In this document: piece by piece, positions 34,354 to 43,068 of the stretch
Layout of the letters: the number at the start of each line of letters is the position of its first letter
Position numbering within the stretch: position 1 is the first letter of the stretch
Translations under genes and position numbers: made by a program
The notes under the pieces: model-generated
Told to the model about the DNA's origin: nothing
The model's input: the letters and a program-made list of their open reading frames with translations, nothing else
Databases searched by the model: none
Source: Gp1-AA145 sp963757135
GTDB lineage: Bacteria > Acidobacteriota > Terriglobia > Terriglobales > Acidobacteriaceae
Direction of reading: 5' to 3'
Length of the DNA: 64,000 nucleotides
Assembly: GCA_963757135.1 (NCBI GenBank)
Contig: CAVWQE010000005.1
Span: 186,001-250,000 of the forward strand

Positions 34354-34974
34354 CTATTGCATCTGGTCGAGCATGTTGGAAAAAGCGGTCTTCAGAGTGA
34401 GCGCCTTCTTGACTTCGTCTGCGCTAACGAATGGATATTCCCCATATTCCAGGAAGCTCGGACACTGATGGTCGCGAAAGAATTTGATAACCGCCGGAAC
34501 ATTCGTCTTCCAATCCTCCGGCCACCCTTCAAGGTTCACAAAAACTGTGGTAATACCGGTTTTGTTGAAGAGCGCCACCGCGTCCTCGAGGTATTTGTCG
34601 AAATCGGTATCAAAGATTCCCTGATACATGAAATGCAGCCCCGAGCCGACGTCGAACAAAACCCATCGGAGATAGTGAAGCTTGAGTGGCGCGAGAACGG
34701 AAGGATCAGCTTTCACCGCCTCTTCAATGTTCTTTCCGTAATCACGGATAGCCTTCTCCCGGCCAGGCTTGACCTTCGCGACCACCGAAAACCCATAGTT
34801 GGCGGGAGTTTGGGGAAATACTGGGCCGTATCTTCCTGGCTCAGCTTTGAAGTATCCCTCCTTTGGGATTGCCATGGCCTGTGGGTTGGTCCAGTCATTA
34901 GTTCTTGGTTTCTCGACTATTTCCGGTCCTTTTGAGACGCTGTCTCGTTCCTCTGTCAAAGGTTGTGTTGCCAT
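34354..34974 (-). CDS. DyP-operon paralogue A, probable alpha/beta-barrel protein
   Basis: This 206-residue protein is the first gene of the leftward operon and the paralogue of the next gene, from which it is separated by 84 nt. It has the same order of motifs (EKPRTNDWTNPQAMAIPKEG, YGPVFPQTPANYGFSVVAKV, FMYQGIFDTDFDKYLEDA, FFRDHQCPSFLEYGEYPF, LKTAFSNMLDQMQ). Conservation of the whole length including the last six residues suggests a recent duplication or strong constraint. Function unknown. The dyad promoter at 35245 is the nearest upstream signal. Confidence 0.75.
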   Translation of the reverse strand: MATQPLTEERDSVSKGPEIVEKPRTNDWTNPQAMAIPKEGYFKAEPGRYGPVFPQTPANYGFSVVAKVKPGREKAIRDYGKNIEEAVKADPSVLAPLKLHYLRWVLFDVGSGLHFMYQGIFDTDFDKYLEDAVALFNKTGITTVFVNLEGWPEDWKTNVPAVIKFFRDHQCPSFLEYGEYPFVSADEVKKALTLKTAFSNMLDQMQ

Positions 34975-35282
34975 GATGTCCTCAATCTCTGGTGCGGTGA
35001 AACATTCAAGCCACAGGTTCCGGCTTGGAGTGTGAAACAGTGAAGGGTTTGGGGTTCAATAGCACTTACCTACATGCCGGCGATGGTGGTCGCGCGGATT
35101 CTGCAAAACAAAGCCGACGATTCTGAGCCTGTTCTGTATCTTTACCAGATCTCGATTTGGTGACTCTCCCTGGAAATCCCACATTTTTTCACTCTGCTGG
35201 CTAAGCTAGTTTTCAATGCTAGGAAGGTTTTTGGGTAGATAACACTGACAATTCAGACAGGCACGTTCGTGTGGAAGGGTGT
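34975..35282. other. leader region of the DyP operon
   Basis: No gene is supported. It contains the dyad at 35245 with TAGCAT at 35221-35216 on the minus strand. That would leave a leader of about 230 nt before the first operon gene. Confidence 0.5.
35245..35260 (-). promoter_or_regulatory. las/lux-type dyad with -10 element (DyP operon)
   Basis: CTGACAATTCAGACAG. Read leftward, TAGCAT begins exactly 24 nt beyond it (35221). It is the only copy with A rather than T at the inner position of the right half. Confidence 0.6.
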
Positions 35283-36347
35283 TCAGTGGGAGAAAATGGC
35301 GGAGTGCGCCGCGCAGATATTGTCGTAGGTTTTGTTCTTTTGGTCCCGTTGCAAACCGGGAAGCAGAAACCCGCAGAGAATGTCCAGGTCGTATGTTTTA
35401 GCGACGTCGTCCCAAAGGCGTTCGAGCTCAACCGCCCCGTCCGCCTTGCCTTGCGCCCACAGAATAGAGGTACCTTCCCCGCAGGCTACAACGCGGAGGT
35501 GCTCGCCACTCGCCGTATGGGCGGCTCCCGCAATACATTCATGCGCTGTTTTGAAAAATCGGACCGGATCGGGCAGATCGTTGACCATGAACTTCGAAAG
35601 TGTCTCATCAACATCCAATGCGATGTAGCGGCCTTGCTTGATGGCAGCATTAATATCTATGGCGTCCAGCCGTAGTCGCCGAAGAACGCTCTCTCGATGC
35701 AATTGGCTCGCAATCACGATAGCTACTCTACCGGCTGTAAGAGCAGTCTCGATAAAGTCAGTGAAGCCAGCCAGAAGGGACTCTTCGTCCGAATAGAAGT
35801 GACACTCGTGCCACCGACTGATGACCCCTTTTCTTGAGGGGACAAGCGAGAGGCCCTGCCCCCATCCCGTGTCTTTAGATTTTTTTCCCCCCTGCCTATC
35901 AACCGAACTGTGTTTCAGTGCTTCACTGACAAAACGCTCTCCTCGGAGCACCGCTTCGACAGCCGCCCCCAGGTCACTTCCAACTTGCGATTTAAGAACG
36001 TAGCCTTGCGCGCCCAAGCTCAGGGCATCCTGCACCACTTCGGCATCCGACGTTTGACTTAGGAACAGTATCTTGGATTCAGGGGCAAGCGTGCGAATCC
36101 GCCTGGCGGCTTCGATTCCATTCATCTTTGGAAGGCCGATGTCTAGCACTATCAAGTTCGGCTGTAGTCGCTCTGCATATTGAACTGCCTCTAGTCCGTC
36201 ACCCGCTTCGCAGGCGACGTGCAGCCGCGGATCTTGCTCAAGTAATGAGCAAACCAATCGGCGAAAAGGCTCGAAATCGTCCACAACCAGAATGCTCGAG
36301 GATGGTGTTCTCAATTTCGCTCGACCCCTTCCGGAATAGAACCCCAA
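35283..36347 (-). CDS. response-regulator receiver fused to a MEDS domain
   Basis: The 354-residue protein joins a NarL-type receiver (about 18-140: ILVVDDFEPFRR, phospho-acceptor in LIVLDIGLPKMNG, lysine in GYVLKSQ) to a C-terminal domain beginning WHECHFYSDEESLLAGFTDF and running to LLPGLQ. The second part matches the MEDS (DcmR sensory) domain, thought to sense small molecules such as hydrocarbon derivatives. There is no DNA-binding domain, so output must be protein-protein or ligand-dependent. The start is uncertain: TTG at 36347, or TTG at 36314 behind GGAAGGGG. It precedes the DyP operon on the same strand. Confidence 0.83.
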   Translation of the reverse strand: MGFYSGRGRAKLRTPSSSILVVDDFEPFRRLVCSLLEQDPRLHVACEAGDGLEAVQYAERLQPNLIVLDIGLPKMNGIEAARRIRTLAPESKILFLSQTSDAEVVQDALSLGAQGYVLKSQVGSDLGAAVEAVLRGERFVSEALKHSSVDRQGGKKSKDTGWGQGLSLVPSRKGVISRWHECHFYSDEESLLAGFTDFIETALTAGRVAIVIASQLHRESVLRRLRLDAIDINAAIKQGRYIALDVDETLSKFMVNDLPDPVRFFKTAHECIAGAAHTASGEHLRVVACGEGTSILWAQGKADGAVELERLWDDVAKTYDLDILCGFLLPGLQRDQKNKTYDNICAAHSAIFSH

Positions 36348-36834
36348 TTCTGAGGGTTAGTTGCCAAGGCATATAGCTCGGCCACGCAGTCCGGTTCTCG
36401 TATATTTCATCAAAAGACGAATAGAGGGGTTGCTGTGGAGCGCCCTTCCGCGGGCCAACCACGCGTGCCAACTGGGCGTCATCTGGATTCCAGCTCTTTG
36501 GCTTAATGAGAGAGTAAATAGAAGATGTCTAACGTCGCCCGGCCATGAGCGTAGCCGCGAGCAAGAAGGCGGTCAATTACACAAAAGTTGTAGATACAGA
36601 ACCTCTGGATGAACAGCCGGATTGGGGTTGCTCGTGAGGATACTCTCGCCTCCCCGACCCTGGGCGTTCGCCCTTTGCCGAGTCGCGGCCATCGGGCCTG
36701 TCTCGTTGAGCGCACCCTGGCAGAATCGCCGTTGTCGCTTGATAACGAAGAAAAACACACTTGCTATCAAAAATGTTGCAATCTCTTCGAACTACAAATA
36801 GACATTCGGTGGAAAACGTTCGTACATTGGGAAC
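36348..36834. other. 487-nt region without recognised gene
   Basis: Only short frames without ribosome sites are present. I see no dyad of the correct 16-nt length. CTATCAAAAATGTTGC near 36764 starts like one but has no right half. Confidence 0.4.
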
Positions 36835-37971
36835 TCAGTACACGGCGACAGTATCCACGATCTTTGTGGTAGCTCCTTTGGAATCTATAGCATAAATTGC
36901 TAGTCGCACATTTGTTCCGACCGGTAGCCTGACATTGGCATCCAGTTCCCCGCCTTTGACTTGGAAAACCTTCTTGAAATTCGCCCAGATCTGTATCTGC
37001 GCCATTGGATTGTTACCCGAAGCCGAAGCCACAATGTGCACGGGATTGGTGTGGACCGTATGATTGACTGGAGATGCAACTTGCAGGGTGAGAGCAGGTA
37101 CCCCCAAAAAACCATAGGGTTGTTTCACCGTAAAGTAGTTTCCGACCACGACACGAGCAAAGTTGATGGCAGTGGCGCATGACGCAAGCCGTTCCTGTGC
37201 AGGATATTTTTCCGAAGTCTCGCTCCCTTCAGAATTCTCTACACGGAACGAAATGAAACCTGCCGTAGCGTCGTGGCAGCCGACGACGTCTCCACGACCG
37301 TTGATCCCAGTCACTTGATTGTCGGCGCTGCCTCGAGGTTCAAGAAAGTCCAAATCATTACCTATAATCCAGAAACCGCGCCAGTTGCCTCCGGTCAACA
37401 CTTGTCCGGCAATCCAGCCGAGGTTATTGATTCCGTTCAACTGCGTATTCGGCGGTTCTCCTTGCAGTTGCGGTGCATCCAGCGTGCGGTATTTGCCTGC
37501 ACTATAAATGAAACCGTGAGCGTTATCGTAGCTGCCGATAATCGTGCCGGCGCGATTGACTGCAAACGCGGTAGTGCCGAACTGGGCCTGTGGAGAGTCG
37601 ATCGTCGTGAATGCTCCATTGTGACGTAAGAAGCCGTGGAAATTCAGCGGCCCTGGCAATTGATACACCCCGACGATGTCACCATCATCGTTGATTCCAA
37701 GCACCTCGGTCGCAGTCGCACCGGCAAAATTTACAGCAGTAAACTTACCTTGCCGGTAGACAAATCCGTGAACAAAGTCGTTGGAATCGAAGTAAGAACC
37801 AACAATAGAGTTGCTGTTGTTAAGTCCATTCACAGTGGTCAATGCGGCGCCGGGATATGCGATTTTGGCATATTCGTATGTAACCGAAGTGGATACTTGA
37901 GCGCGTGTTCCTGTAATCAGGGTGATATAAACAAAAACCAGGGTCTGGATCCGGATCAGTCGGCTTCTCAT
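36835..37971 (-). CDS. exported HAF-repeat protein
   Basis: Translation from 37971 gives 378 residues. The ATG follows GAGGAG and opens a signal peptide (LIRIQTLVFVYITLITGTRAQ). The mature part is a chain of HAF-type repeats of about 45-50 residues (HGFVYRQGKFTAVNF, HGFLRHNGAFTTID, HGFIYSAGKYRTLD), each with a GINDDGDIVG-like turn, as in extracellular beta-propeller-like proteins. A C-terminal Ig-like domain (SPVNHTVHTNPVHIVASASG) follows. It is probably secreted or surface-bound; the role is unknown. The dyad at 38082 has its -10 element on the other side, so it may not control this gene. Confidence 0.82.
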   Translation of the reverse strand: MRSRLIRIQTLVFVYITLITGTRAQVSTSVTYEYAKIAYPGAALTTVNGLNNSNSIVGSYFDSNDFVHGFVYRQGKFTAVNFAGATATEVLGINDDGDIVGVYQLPGPLNFHGFLRHNGAFTTIDSPQAQFGTTAFAVNRAGTIIGSYDNAHGFIYSAGKYRTLDAPQLQGEPPNTQLNGINNLGWIAGQVLTGGNWRGFWIIGNDLDFLEPRGSADNQVTGINGRGDVVGCHDATAGFISFRVENSEGSETSEKYPAQERLASCATAINFARVVVGNYFTVKQPYGFLGVPALTLQVASPVNHTVHTNPVHIVASASGNNPMAQIQIWANFKKVFQVKGGELDANVRLPVGTNVRLAIYAIDSKGATTKIVDTVAVY

Positions 37972-38081
37972 GGCGGAGTTTCTCCTCGGAAGAAAGATGC
38001 TGAAAAGACGAATCCGAAACAACTGAGAGAATTTACAGGCCGAGGTCCACCCTACTGCAAAGACCGTCCTGCCTGTCTCTG

Positions 38082-38097
38082 CTGCTAGGTTTAACAG
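38082..38097 (+). promoter_or_regulatory. las/lux-type dyad with -10 element (histidine kinase gene)
   Basis: CTGCTAGGTTTAACAG. Rightward, TACTTT begins 24 nt beyond it (38121), pointing to the kinase at 38204. Leftward there is no TA at the corresponding position. Confidence 0.7.
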
Positions 38098-38203
38098 TTT
38101 TCGCCGCCTCCCGGGACAGCTACTTTGTGATGGTGGCCCCCTTATCGTTGCACCTCGACATCCTTTCTTTTTAGATCGTTCACACCGGACGAACATCACG
38201 TCA

Positions 38204-39409
38204 ATGCCCCTATTTGGTCTCCAGCCCGCAGGCTTGTTGCAAACAATCTTTGAAAATATTGGGGCTGCCGTCGCGGTAGTCGATCTACAGGGGAATTTCG
38301 TGTTCGCGAATCAGACTGCATTGGACATGTTCGGCGTGACCAAAAAAGAGAGTCTGCTCAGATTCGAAGTTTGGCGCAAGAACTACCGGGTTGAAGACTC
38401 TTTGGGGCACGAAATTCCGATCGAGGACTCCGCGATTATGCGCGCCCTGAAGGGAGAACATGTCACATCGCAGGAGGTTCGGGTGAGGTTCCCGGACGGG
38501 GGAACCAAGTGGGTCCTTAGCTGGGCATACCAGTTCTCCGCGATGGGACTGGGTGGAGCGTTGGTGCTTGTTCTGGATCAGACGGCCGAAGTGGAGCTTC
38601 GTCGGGCCGCTGCACAGATGCAGAGAATGGAAACCTTCGGAGCGCTTGCTGCCGGTCTCACACACGACTTCAAGAACATCCTTGACACCATCATATTGAA
38701 TGTAGCTCTCGCTCTTGAGAAGGAGACCCCAAGTAAGGGACTCTGCGCGCGATTAGAACAAATCGATGCCGCCACACGAAAGGCATCTGACCTGGTCACT
38801 CGCCTGATGCAGTTCAGTCGAACTCAAGAGGTGCACATGCGGACTGTCCAGATTAACGAGATTGTTCCCGGCGTCTTGGGATTGGTTCAGCCACTCATTC
38901 GCGAGGACATCCTGGTGAAGGCTGATCTCCTGGATGGCATCCCACCGATTCACGCCGATCCTTCGCAGATTGAACAGGTTCTGGTCAATCTAATCGTGAA
39001 TGCACTAGATGCGATGCCCGAGGGCGGAGAACTGAAAATCTCCACGGGGGTGGATGACAGCGCGGAAGCACTAACATCCGATGCTGGCCTGCAGTCTGTA
39101 TTCATCTCCGTTGCCGACACCGGCACTGGGATTCCTGAAGATCTGCAGTCCAGCATTTTCGAGCCCTTTTTTACTACTAAACCTGAAGGCCAGGGCACGG
39201 GTCTGGGACTGTCGAGCGCTTACGGCATTATGCGGCAGCATAAAGGCGATATCAGGGTGCAAAGCGCGGCGGGAGCGGGCGCAACCTTTGTAGTTTCATT
39301 TCCGGCACAAGACACAATCTCATCTCGTGATGCACTGCTACCTGGCTCTCCGGGCCAGACTTCTAATCACTCTCGCAGGCGAAATTCCTCTGAGAATATC
39401 GCCCGTTGA
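38204..39409 (+). CDS. soluble PAS histidine kinase (NtrB-like)
   Basis: The 401-residue kinase has an N-terminal PAS domain (10-130: ENIGAAVAVVDLQGNFVFAN), a HisKA domain with the phospho-acceptor His in AAGLTHDFKNILDTI (about residue 152), and an ATPase domain. The ATPase N box is VNLIVNALDAMPEGG, with G boxes DTGTGIPED and GQGTGLGLSSAYGIM. There is no membrane segment, so it senses a cytosolic signal. No regulator gene is adjacent. The tail after residue 370 is low-complexity. The ribosome site is weak; a dyad promoter lies 106 nt upstream. Confidence 0.88.
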   Translation: MPLFGLQPAGLLQTIFENIGAAVAVVDLQGNFVFANQTALDMFGVTKKESLLRFEVWRKNYRVEDSLGHEIPIEDSAIMRALKGEHVTSQEVRVRFPDGGTKWVLSWAYQFSAMGLGGALVLVLDQTAEVELRRAAAQMQRMETFGALAAGLTHDFKNILDTIILNVALALEKETPSKGLCARLEQIDAATRKASDLVTRLMQFSRTQEVHMRTVQINEIVPGVLGLVQPLIREDILVKADLLDGIPPIHADPSQIEQVLVNLIVNALDAMPEGGELKISTGVDDSAEALTSDAGLQSVFISVADTGTGIPEDLQSSIFEPFFTTKPEGQGTGLGLSSAYGIMRQHKGDIRVQSAAGAGATFVVSFPAQDTISSRDALLPGSPGQTSNHSRRRNSSENIAR

Positions 39410-39434
39410 TTCCCGTACTTGGCACTGCCCTGCG

Positions 39435-39450
39435 CTGCGATTTATTACAG
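39435..39450 (+). promoter_or_regulatory. las/lux-type dyad with -10 element (67-residue gene)
   Basis: CTGCGATTTATTACAG. TAGCCT begins 24 nt beyond it (39474). The start codon at 39500 is 49 nt from the dyad. Confidence 0.65.
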
Positions 39451-39499
39451 TTTTCCGTATCGCGCCAGCGTAGTAGCCTTTCTTCGAAGGACAAGTGCG

Positions 39500-39703
39500 A
39501 TGACTGAGCCCCCATGGCGGAACGTGTACAAAGAGGCGCTCCTCGAACTCGACCCAATAAAGCTTCCACAACGGGTGGAGGCGGCACACAGAGCAATTCG
39601 CGACCGTCTTGCCGAAGATTGTGAGCCTCTAAGTAAGAGGGAGTTCGATGACATTGATGGAGCTTTGCGGATCCTCCACTTTTTGACTAGCTATGCTGCG
39701 TAA
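39500..39703 (+). CDS. small soluble helical protein
   Basis: The 67-residue product (MTEPPWRNVYKEALLELDP, then an amphipathic helix LPQRVEAAHRAIRDRL and a second helix KREFDDIDGALRILHFLTSY) has no signal or membrane segment. The start follows AAGGA and a dyad with a -10 element. It resembles small acidobacterial proteins found near regulators, but I know no named family. Confidence 0.65.
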   Translation: MTEPPWRNVYKEALLELDPIKLPQRVEAAHRAIRDRLAEDCEPLSKREFDDIDGALRILHFLTSYAA

Positions 39704-40308
39704 TCGCAGTCGTCTGCCGCGTCCGCATGCTGTCAGTTTTACCAGTGGCACCCCTCAGACTTCCCGTATTGACTCGTGACCGGGGTGCCCTTGTCGCTGG
39801 TTTCTCTTGGATCGATGGCCCGACGGAGCTGTAGCCTTGTTGATATGGCCAACCGCGACACGGCTGTGGAGAGTGGGCCGGAGAATACCACGGTTGAATC
39901 GACGGGAACGTCGTCTCTGCGGCTTCAATCCATTATTTCCCGCTTCAATGCTTATCTCTCGCAACCCAGTTTCTCTTGCACCGGCTTGCCTGTCGTGTTA
40001 GGATTCCGGCCCAATCAGCTCCAGATATGTGATGAACAGAGCATGAGTTTCGCGGCGGCGAGACTAAATACCCTTGTTCGGTAAAGCGTTAGATGCAACA
40101 AGAACAAAGACCGTGTACTAGTGAGCCGTGCCCCGACACCAAGGGCAATTCCCCCCGTGTGGTCACCAAAGGAGACACTTAGATTTCCCAATTCTAGGCG
40201 CTTGCGGTATCCCTAACGTCAAATTCTCGCTTCAAAGTGCCATCGAGGTGGTTTTTGGGCAGAAAATCGGAACTCGTTATCCTTGAAATAGTAAGGAACT
40301 CGATCCCG
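39704..40308. other. region upstream of the sensor kinase
   Basis: It holds the dyad at 39730 and a 102-residue frame (GTG 39776 to 40084) with no ribosome site and no recognisable domain, which I do not accept. The kinase frame is open from 40237. Confidence 0.4.
39730..39745 (+). promoter_or_regulatory. las/lux-type dyad (weak -10)
   Basis: CTGTCAGTTTTACCAG is a good dyad. The nearest TA hexamer (TATTGA, 39767) begins 22 nt beyond it, and the first accepted gene is over 500 nt away. Possibly non-functional or driving an unrecognised transcript. Confidence 0.45.
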
Positions 40309-42369
40309 ATGTCCCCGGTCTTCAATCTCGAATTTCTGATTTCACGCGTTCGACGAATCCGGCTGCTGCGGACGCCCCCGCTGTACGCTGTATTGGGCAC
40401 CGTTCTTCTATTGAGCGAACAATTCGTAGTGGCTCAAGAAGGGTGGATCTCCACTGTCATCATGGGTGTTGCTGTAAAAAATTCCTCGCCGAAAACTGTC
40501 TGGTTATCGTCCTTCGACAGCATCTTGCTGGGTAACGCTCGCCGAGTCGACTGTCTAAGCCAGTCAATTCATCGAAATTCACCGGAGGAGCTCCATAGCG
40601 GTAGCGCTTTATTGCTAATGAGTGTGCGCATCTCTGAAATCAAGTCTAAAGTGATTTCCGGAGCGAGATTTGGAAGCTACATTGCAGTTGGGAACCGATA
40701 TTACATTTCTGGAGGCGTCGTTGTAGCACTGGCCGAAGCTGCCCTGATTGTTCTCCTGCTTGCGCAGTGGAGGCACCGCAAATACGCGCAGATGGCGCTC
40801 GAACGCCGTTTTGCGGTAGAGCTGGTAATTACGCAAATGTCCTCCAGGTTAATGGATTGTCCACCGGGACGGCTGAGCATCGAAATTGAGACCGGGCTTC
40901 GCAAGCTGTTAGACGCAGAGAATGTCGACCAAGTTACGTGGTGCACTGTTCCGCAAGATACGACATCGAACGCCCATTTTATTCAACGTGCAGGCATTGG
41001 ATCTCATCCAGTTTTCCCATCGGAGATGCCTTGGTTCGTAAGTCGTTTGTTGAAGGGCGAGATTGTCGCCATAGCCCATCTCAAATCCATTCCGGACTGC
41101 GCGGCCGATGAGCGGGAATATCTCTCTCGACGGGGGGTGAAGTCCGTCATCGAAGTGCCATGCACTCTGGTGAACGGGACGAAGGGGGTCCTCGGTTTAG
41201 TCTGCTTTAACCGTGAGCGGCCTTGGCCCGTAACCCTCATCAATCGGCTGGTCGTGCTCGGGAATCTCGTTGGAGATGCAGTATTGCGCCAAAGAAGCAG
41301 CGAGGCCGAGCGCGCAAGCGAGCAGCGTTTTCGATACTTGTTCGAGCAAGCGCCTGTCGGAATCGCGGTAGAGGACCTCGAGGGGAGGCTATTGTTGGCC
41401 AACCCGGCGCTTTGCTCGATGCTGGGTTATAGCGAAGAGGAGATGCTGGCTTTGCGCTGTGATCAGTTCGCGGATCCGGAAGACTCAGCCGACGACTGGA
41501 AATTGTTTCAGGAATTAAAGGCTGGGCTACGGCTAAGCTATCAGATCGAGAAACGGTATGCGCTCAAGGACGGGAGGAAAGTCTGGGGCCACTTAAATGT
41601 TTCCCGCTTGAGGTCTCAAACCACAGGCGCACCACTCGTACTGGCCATGGTCGAGGACATCACTGCTCGCAGAGAAGCAGAAGATAAATTGAAACAGGCA
41701 CAAGCTGTCCTGCACGAGCTTCCCTCGCGTCTAATACAAGCGCAGGAGGAGGAAAAGCAGCGTATTGCTCGCGAGTTGCACGACGATATCGGCCAGCGGC
41801 TTTCGTTGCTCATGGTAGAACTCGAGCAAGTCAATCGGGAACTGCCGGTCTTCCCGATGGGAAAGTATGGGGAATTTGCGGAACTCCTTCAGGGAATGGA
41901 TGAGGTCACAACCGACGTCCATCAGCTTTCCCACCAACTGCACTCTTCCAAGCTGCAATATCTCGGCTTAAAGGCAGCGCTACGCGAGCTGTGTCAACAG
42001 ATTGCAGCACAGCATGAGATTACGGTTCTTCAACGCGTGGAGGATGTGCCGGATTTAACGCCCGACGCACAACTCTGCTTGTATCGAGTGGCTCAAGAGG
42101 CTCTAAACAATGTGGTGAGACATAGCACTTCCAGGACCGCGTCGGTGCGACTGACCGAGAGTCGAGGCATGGCTCGCCTAAAAGTTAGAGATATGGGTGT
42201 TGGATTTGATCTTCGGAGAACAGGCGAAGGCTTGGGCCTGGCAAGCATGCGTGAACGACTCCGAAGCGTCAATGGAACCTTCAGCGTGAGCTCGTCCCCC
42301 GGGCAAGGCACCCAAATTGTGGCCGAAGTTCCTTTCAAGGTCGAAACAGATTTCGCAAAAGCCGGCTGA
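40309..42369 (+). CDS. membrane sensor kinase (GAF-PAS-HisKA_3), shortened sensor region
   Basis: Starting at 40309 the product has 686 residues. It has an N-terminal hydrophobic segment, a short extracytoplasmic part, and a membrane helix (YYISGGVVVALAEAALIVLLL) followed by QWRHRKYAQMALERRF. Then come a GAF-like region, a PAS domain (FRYLFEQAPVGIAVEDLEGR), HisKA_3 with the His in QRIARELHDDIGQRLSLL, and an ATPase domain ending EGLGLASMRERL. This kinase type signals to NarL/FixJ regulators, several of which lie downstream. The extracytoplasmic part is only about 100 residues and hard to align with the substrate-binding-like sensor usual before this helix, suggesting an internal loss. A start at 40237 is also possible. 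Confidence 0.85.
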   Translation: MSPVFNLEFLISRVRRIRLLRTPPLYAVLGTVLLLSEQFVVAQEGWISTVIMGVAVKNSSPKTVWLSSFDSILLGNARRVDCLSQSIHRNSPEELHSGSALLLMSVRISEIKSKVISGARFGSYIAVGNRYYISGGVVVALAEAALIVLLLAQWRHRKYAQMALERRFAVELVITQMSSRLMDCPPGRLSIEIETGLRKLLDAENVDQVTWCTVPQDTTSNAHFIQRAGIGSHPVFPSEMPWFVSRLLKGEIVAIAHLKSIPDCAADEREYLSRRGVKSVIEVPCTLVNGTKGVLGLVCFNRERPWPVTLINRLVVLGNLVGDAVLRQRSSEAERASEQRFRYLFEQAPVGIAVEDLEGRLLLANPALCSMLGYSEEEMLALRCDQFADPEDSADDWKLFQELKAGLRLSYQIEKRYALKDGRKVWGHLNVSRLRSQTTGAPLVLAMVEDITARREAEDKLKQAQAVLHELPSRLIQAQEEEKQRIARELHDDIGQRLSLLMVELEQVNRELPVFPMGKYGEFAELLQGMDEVTTDVHQLSHQLHSSKLQYLGLKAALRELCQQIAAQHEITVLQRVEDVPDLTPDAQLCLYRVAQEALNNVVRHSTSRTASVRLTESRGMARLKVRDMGVGFDLRRTGEGLGLASMRERLRSVNGTFSVSSSPGQGTQIVAEVPFKVETDFAKAG

Positions 42370-42676
42370 TCTGGCGTCAGACTGGAGAGTTCAACGCCAA
42401 TGCCAAGCCAGTATTCAAGCGGTCTTGAGTAATTTGTAACCCTCCTGGGACGGAAGCCTCCGCTCCTAAGAACTCTGTGACTTTTGACAGTTCTGCGCGT
42501 CCTACCTCGAAATTTCAAATCAAAACCATACCGCCAAGGATGGCCGAGTGCGGATGCGGACTGGGAACGAGCGGATATTCCGGTGTGACGCAATCTCGCT
42601 CGTCAGATTCCCGGCTCGGCCACCCGTGCGGTGTTCATTAACTGCGGGGCAGCACTTGATTATCTCAGGAGGATAT
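42370..42676. other. upstream region of the small exported protein
   Basis: It holds the dyad at 42475. The downstream frame is open from 42548, but AGGAGG lies directly before 42677. Nothing else is recognised. Confidence 0.45.
42475..42490 (+). promoter_or_regulatory. las/lux-type dyad (no clear -10)
   Basis: CTGTGACTTTTGACAG is a well-formed dyad. The expected -10 position reads TTCAAA without TA. The start codon at 42677 is 186 nt away. Confidence 0.5.
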
Positions 42677-43030
42677 ATGTGTTTTCGATTACTTGCAGTG
42701 TTGCTGGCCGGCAGTCTGGCCCTGGCACAACAAACCGGAGACAAACCAAACCCCGCCATGCAGAGAATGCAGTGGATGTCGCAACAGTTGCAACTGACGG
42801 AATCTCAAAAGGAAAAGATCACGCCAATTCTGATTGAGGAGGCTCCTAAGGCGAAGGCCGTCAAGGCAGACGCCACACTGACCCAGGACGAAAAAGTAGC
42901 CAAGATGCTCCAGATTCGAAGCCAGACAGATGACAAGATCCGGCCCCTACTGAATCCAGGTCAACAGCAGAAACTCGATCAGATCAGGCAGCAGGAGCGG
43001 CAGCAGATCCTTCAGGAACTCAGCCAATAA
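42677..43030 (+). CDS. small exported Spy/CpxP-like protein
   Basis: The 117-residue product starts after AGGAGG and has a signal peptide (MCFRLLAVLLAGSLALAQQ). The mature part is helical and Gln/Lys-rich and contains LQLTESQKEKITPILIEEA, an LTxxQ-type motif, with a mirrored LLNPGQQQKLDQIR near the end. This layout matches Spy/CpxP-type periplasmic proteins that bind unfolded proteins or sense envelope stress. It is 38 nt before the transporter gene and may be co-transcribed. Confidence 0.75.
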   Translation: MCFRLLAVLLAGSLALAQQTGDKPNPAMQRMQWMSQQLQLTESQKEKITPILIEEAPKAKAVKADATLTQDEKVAKMLQIRSQTDDKIRPLLNPGQQQKLDQIRQQERQQILQELSQ

Positions 43031-43068
43031 TAGGAGCGGGCCCCTACCGGGCCGTACGAAGGCATTTT

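Noticed and set aside
39776..40084. 102-residue frame starting GTG
   Set aside because: No ribosome site, no domain, and the composition is not protein-like.
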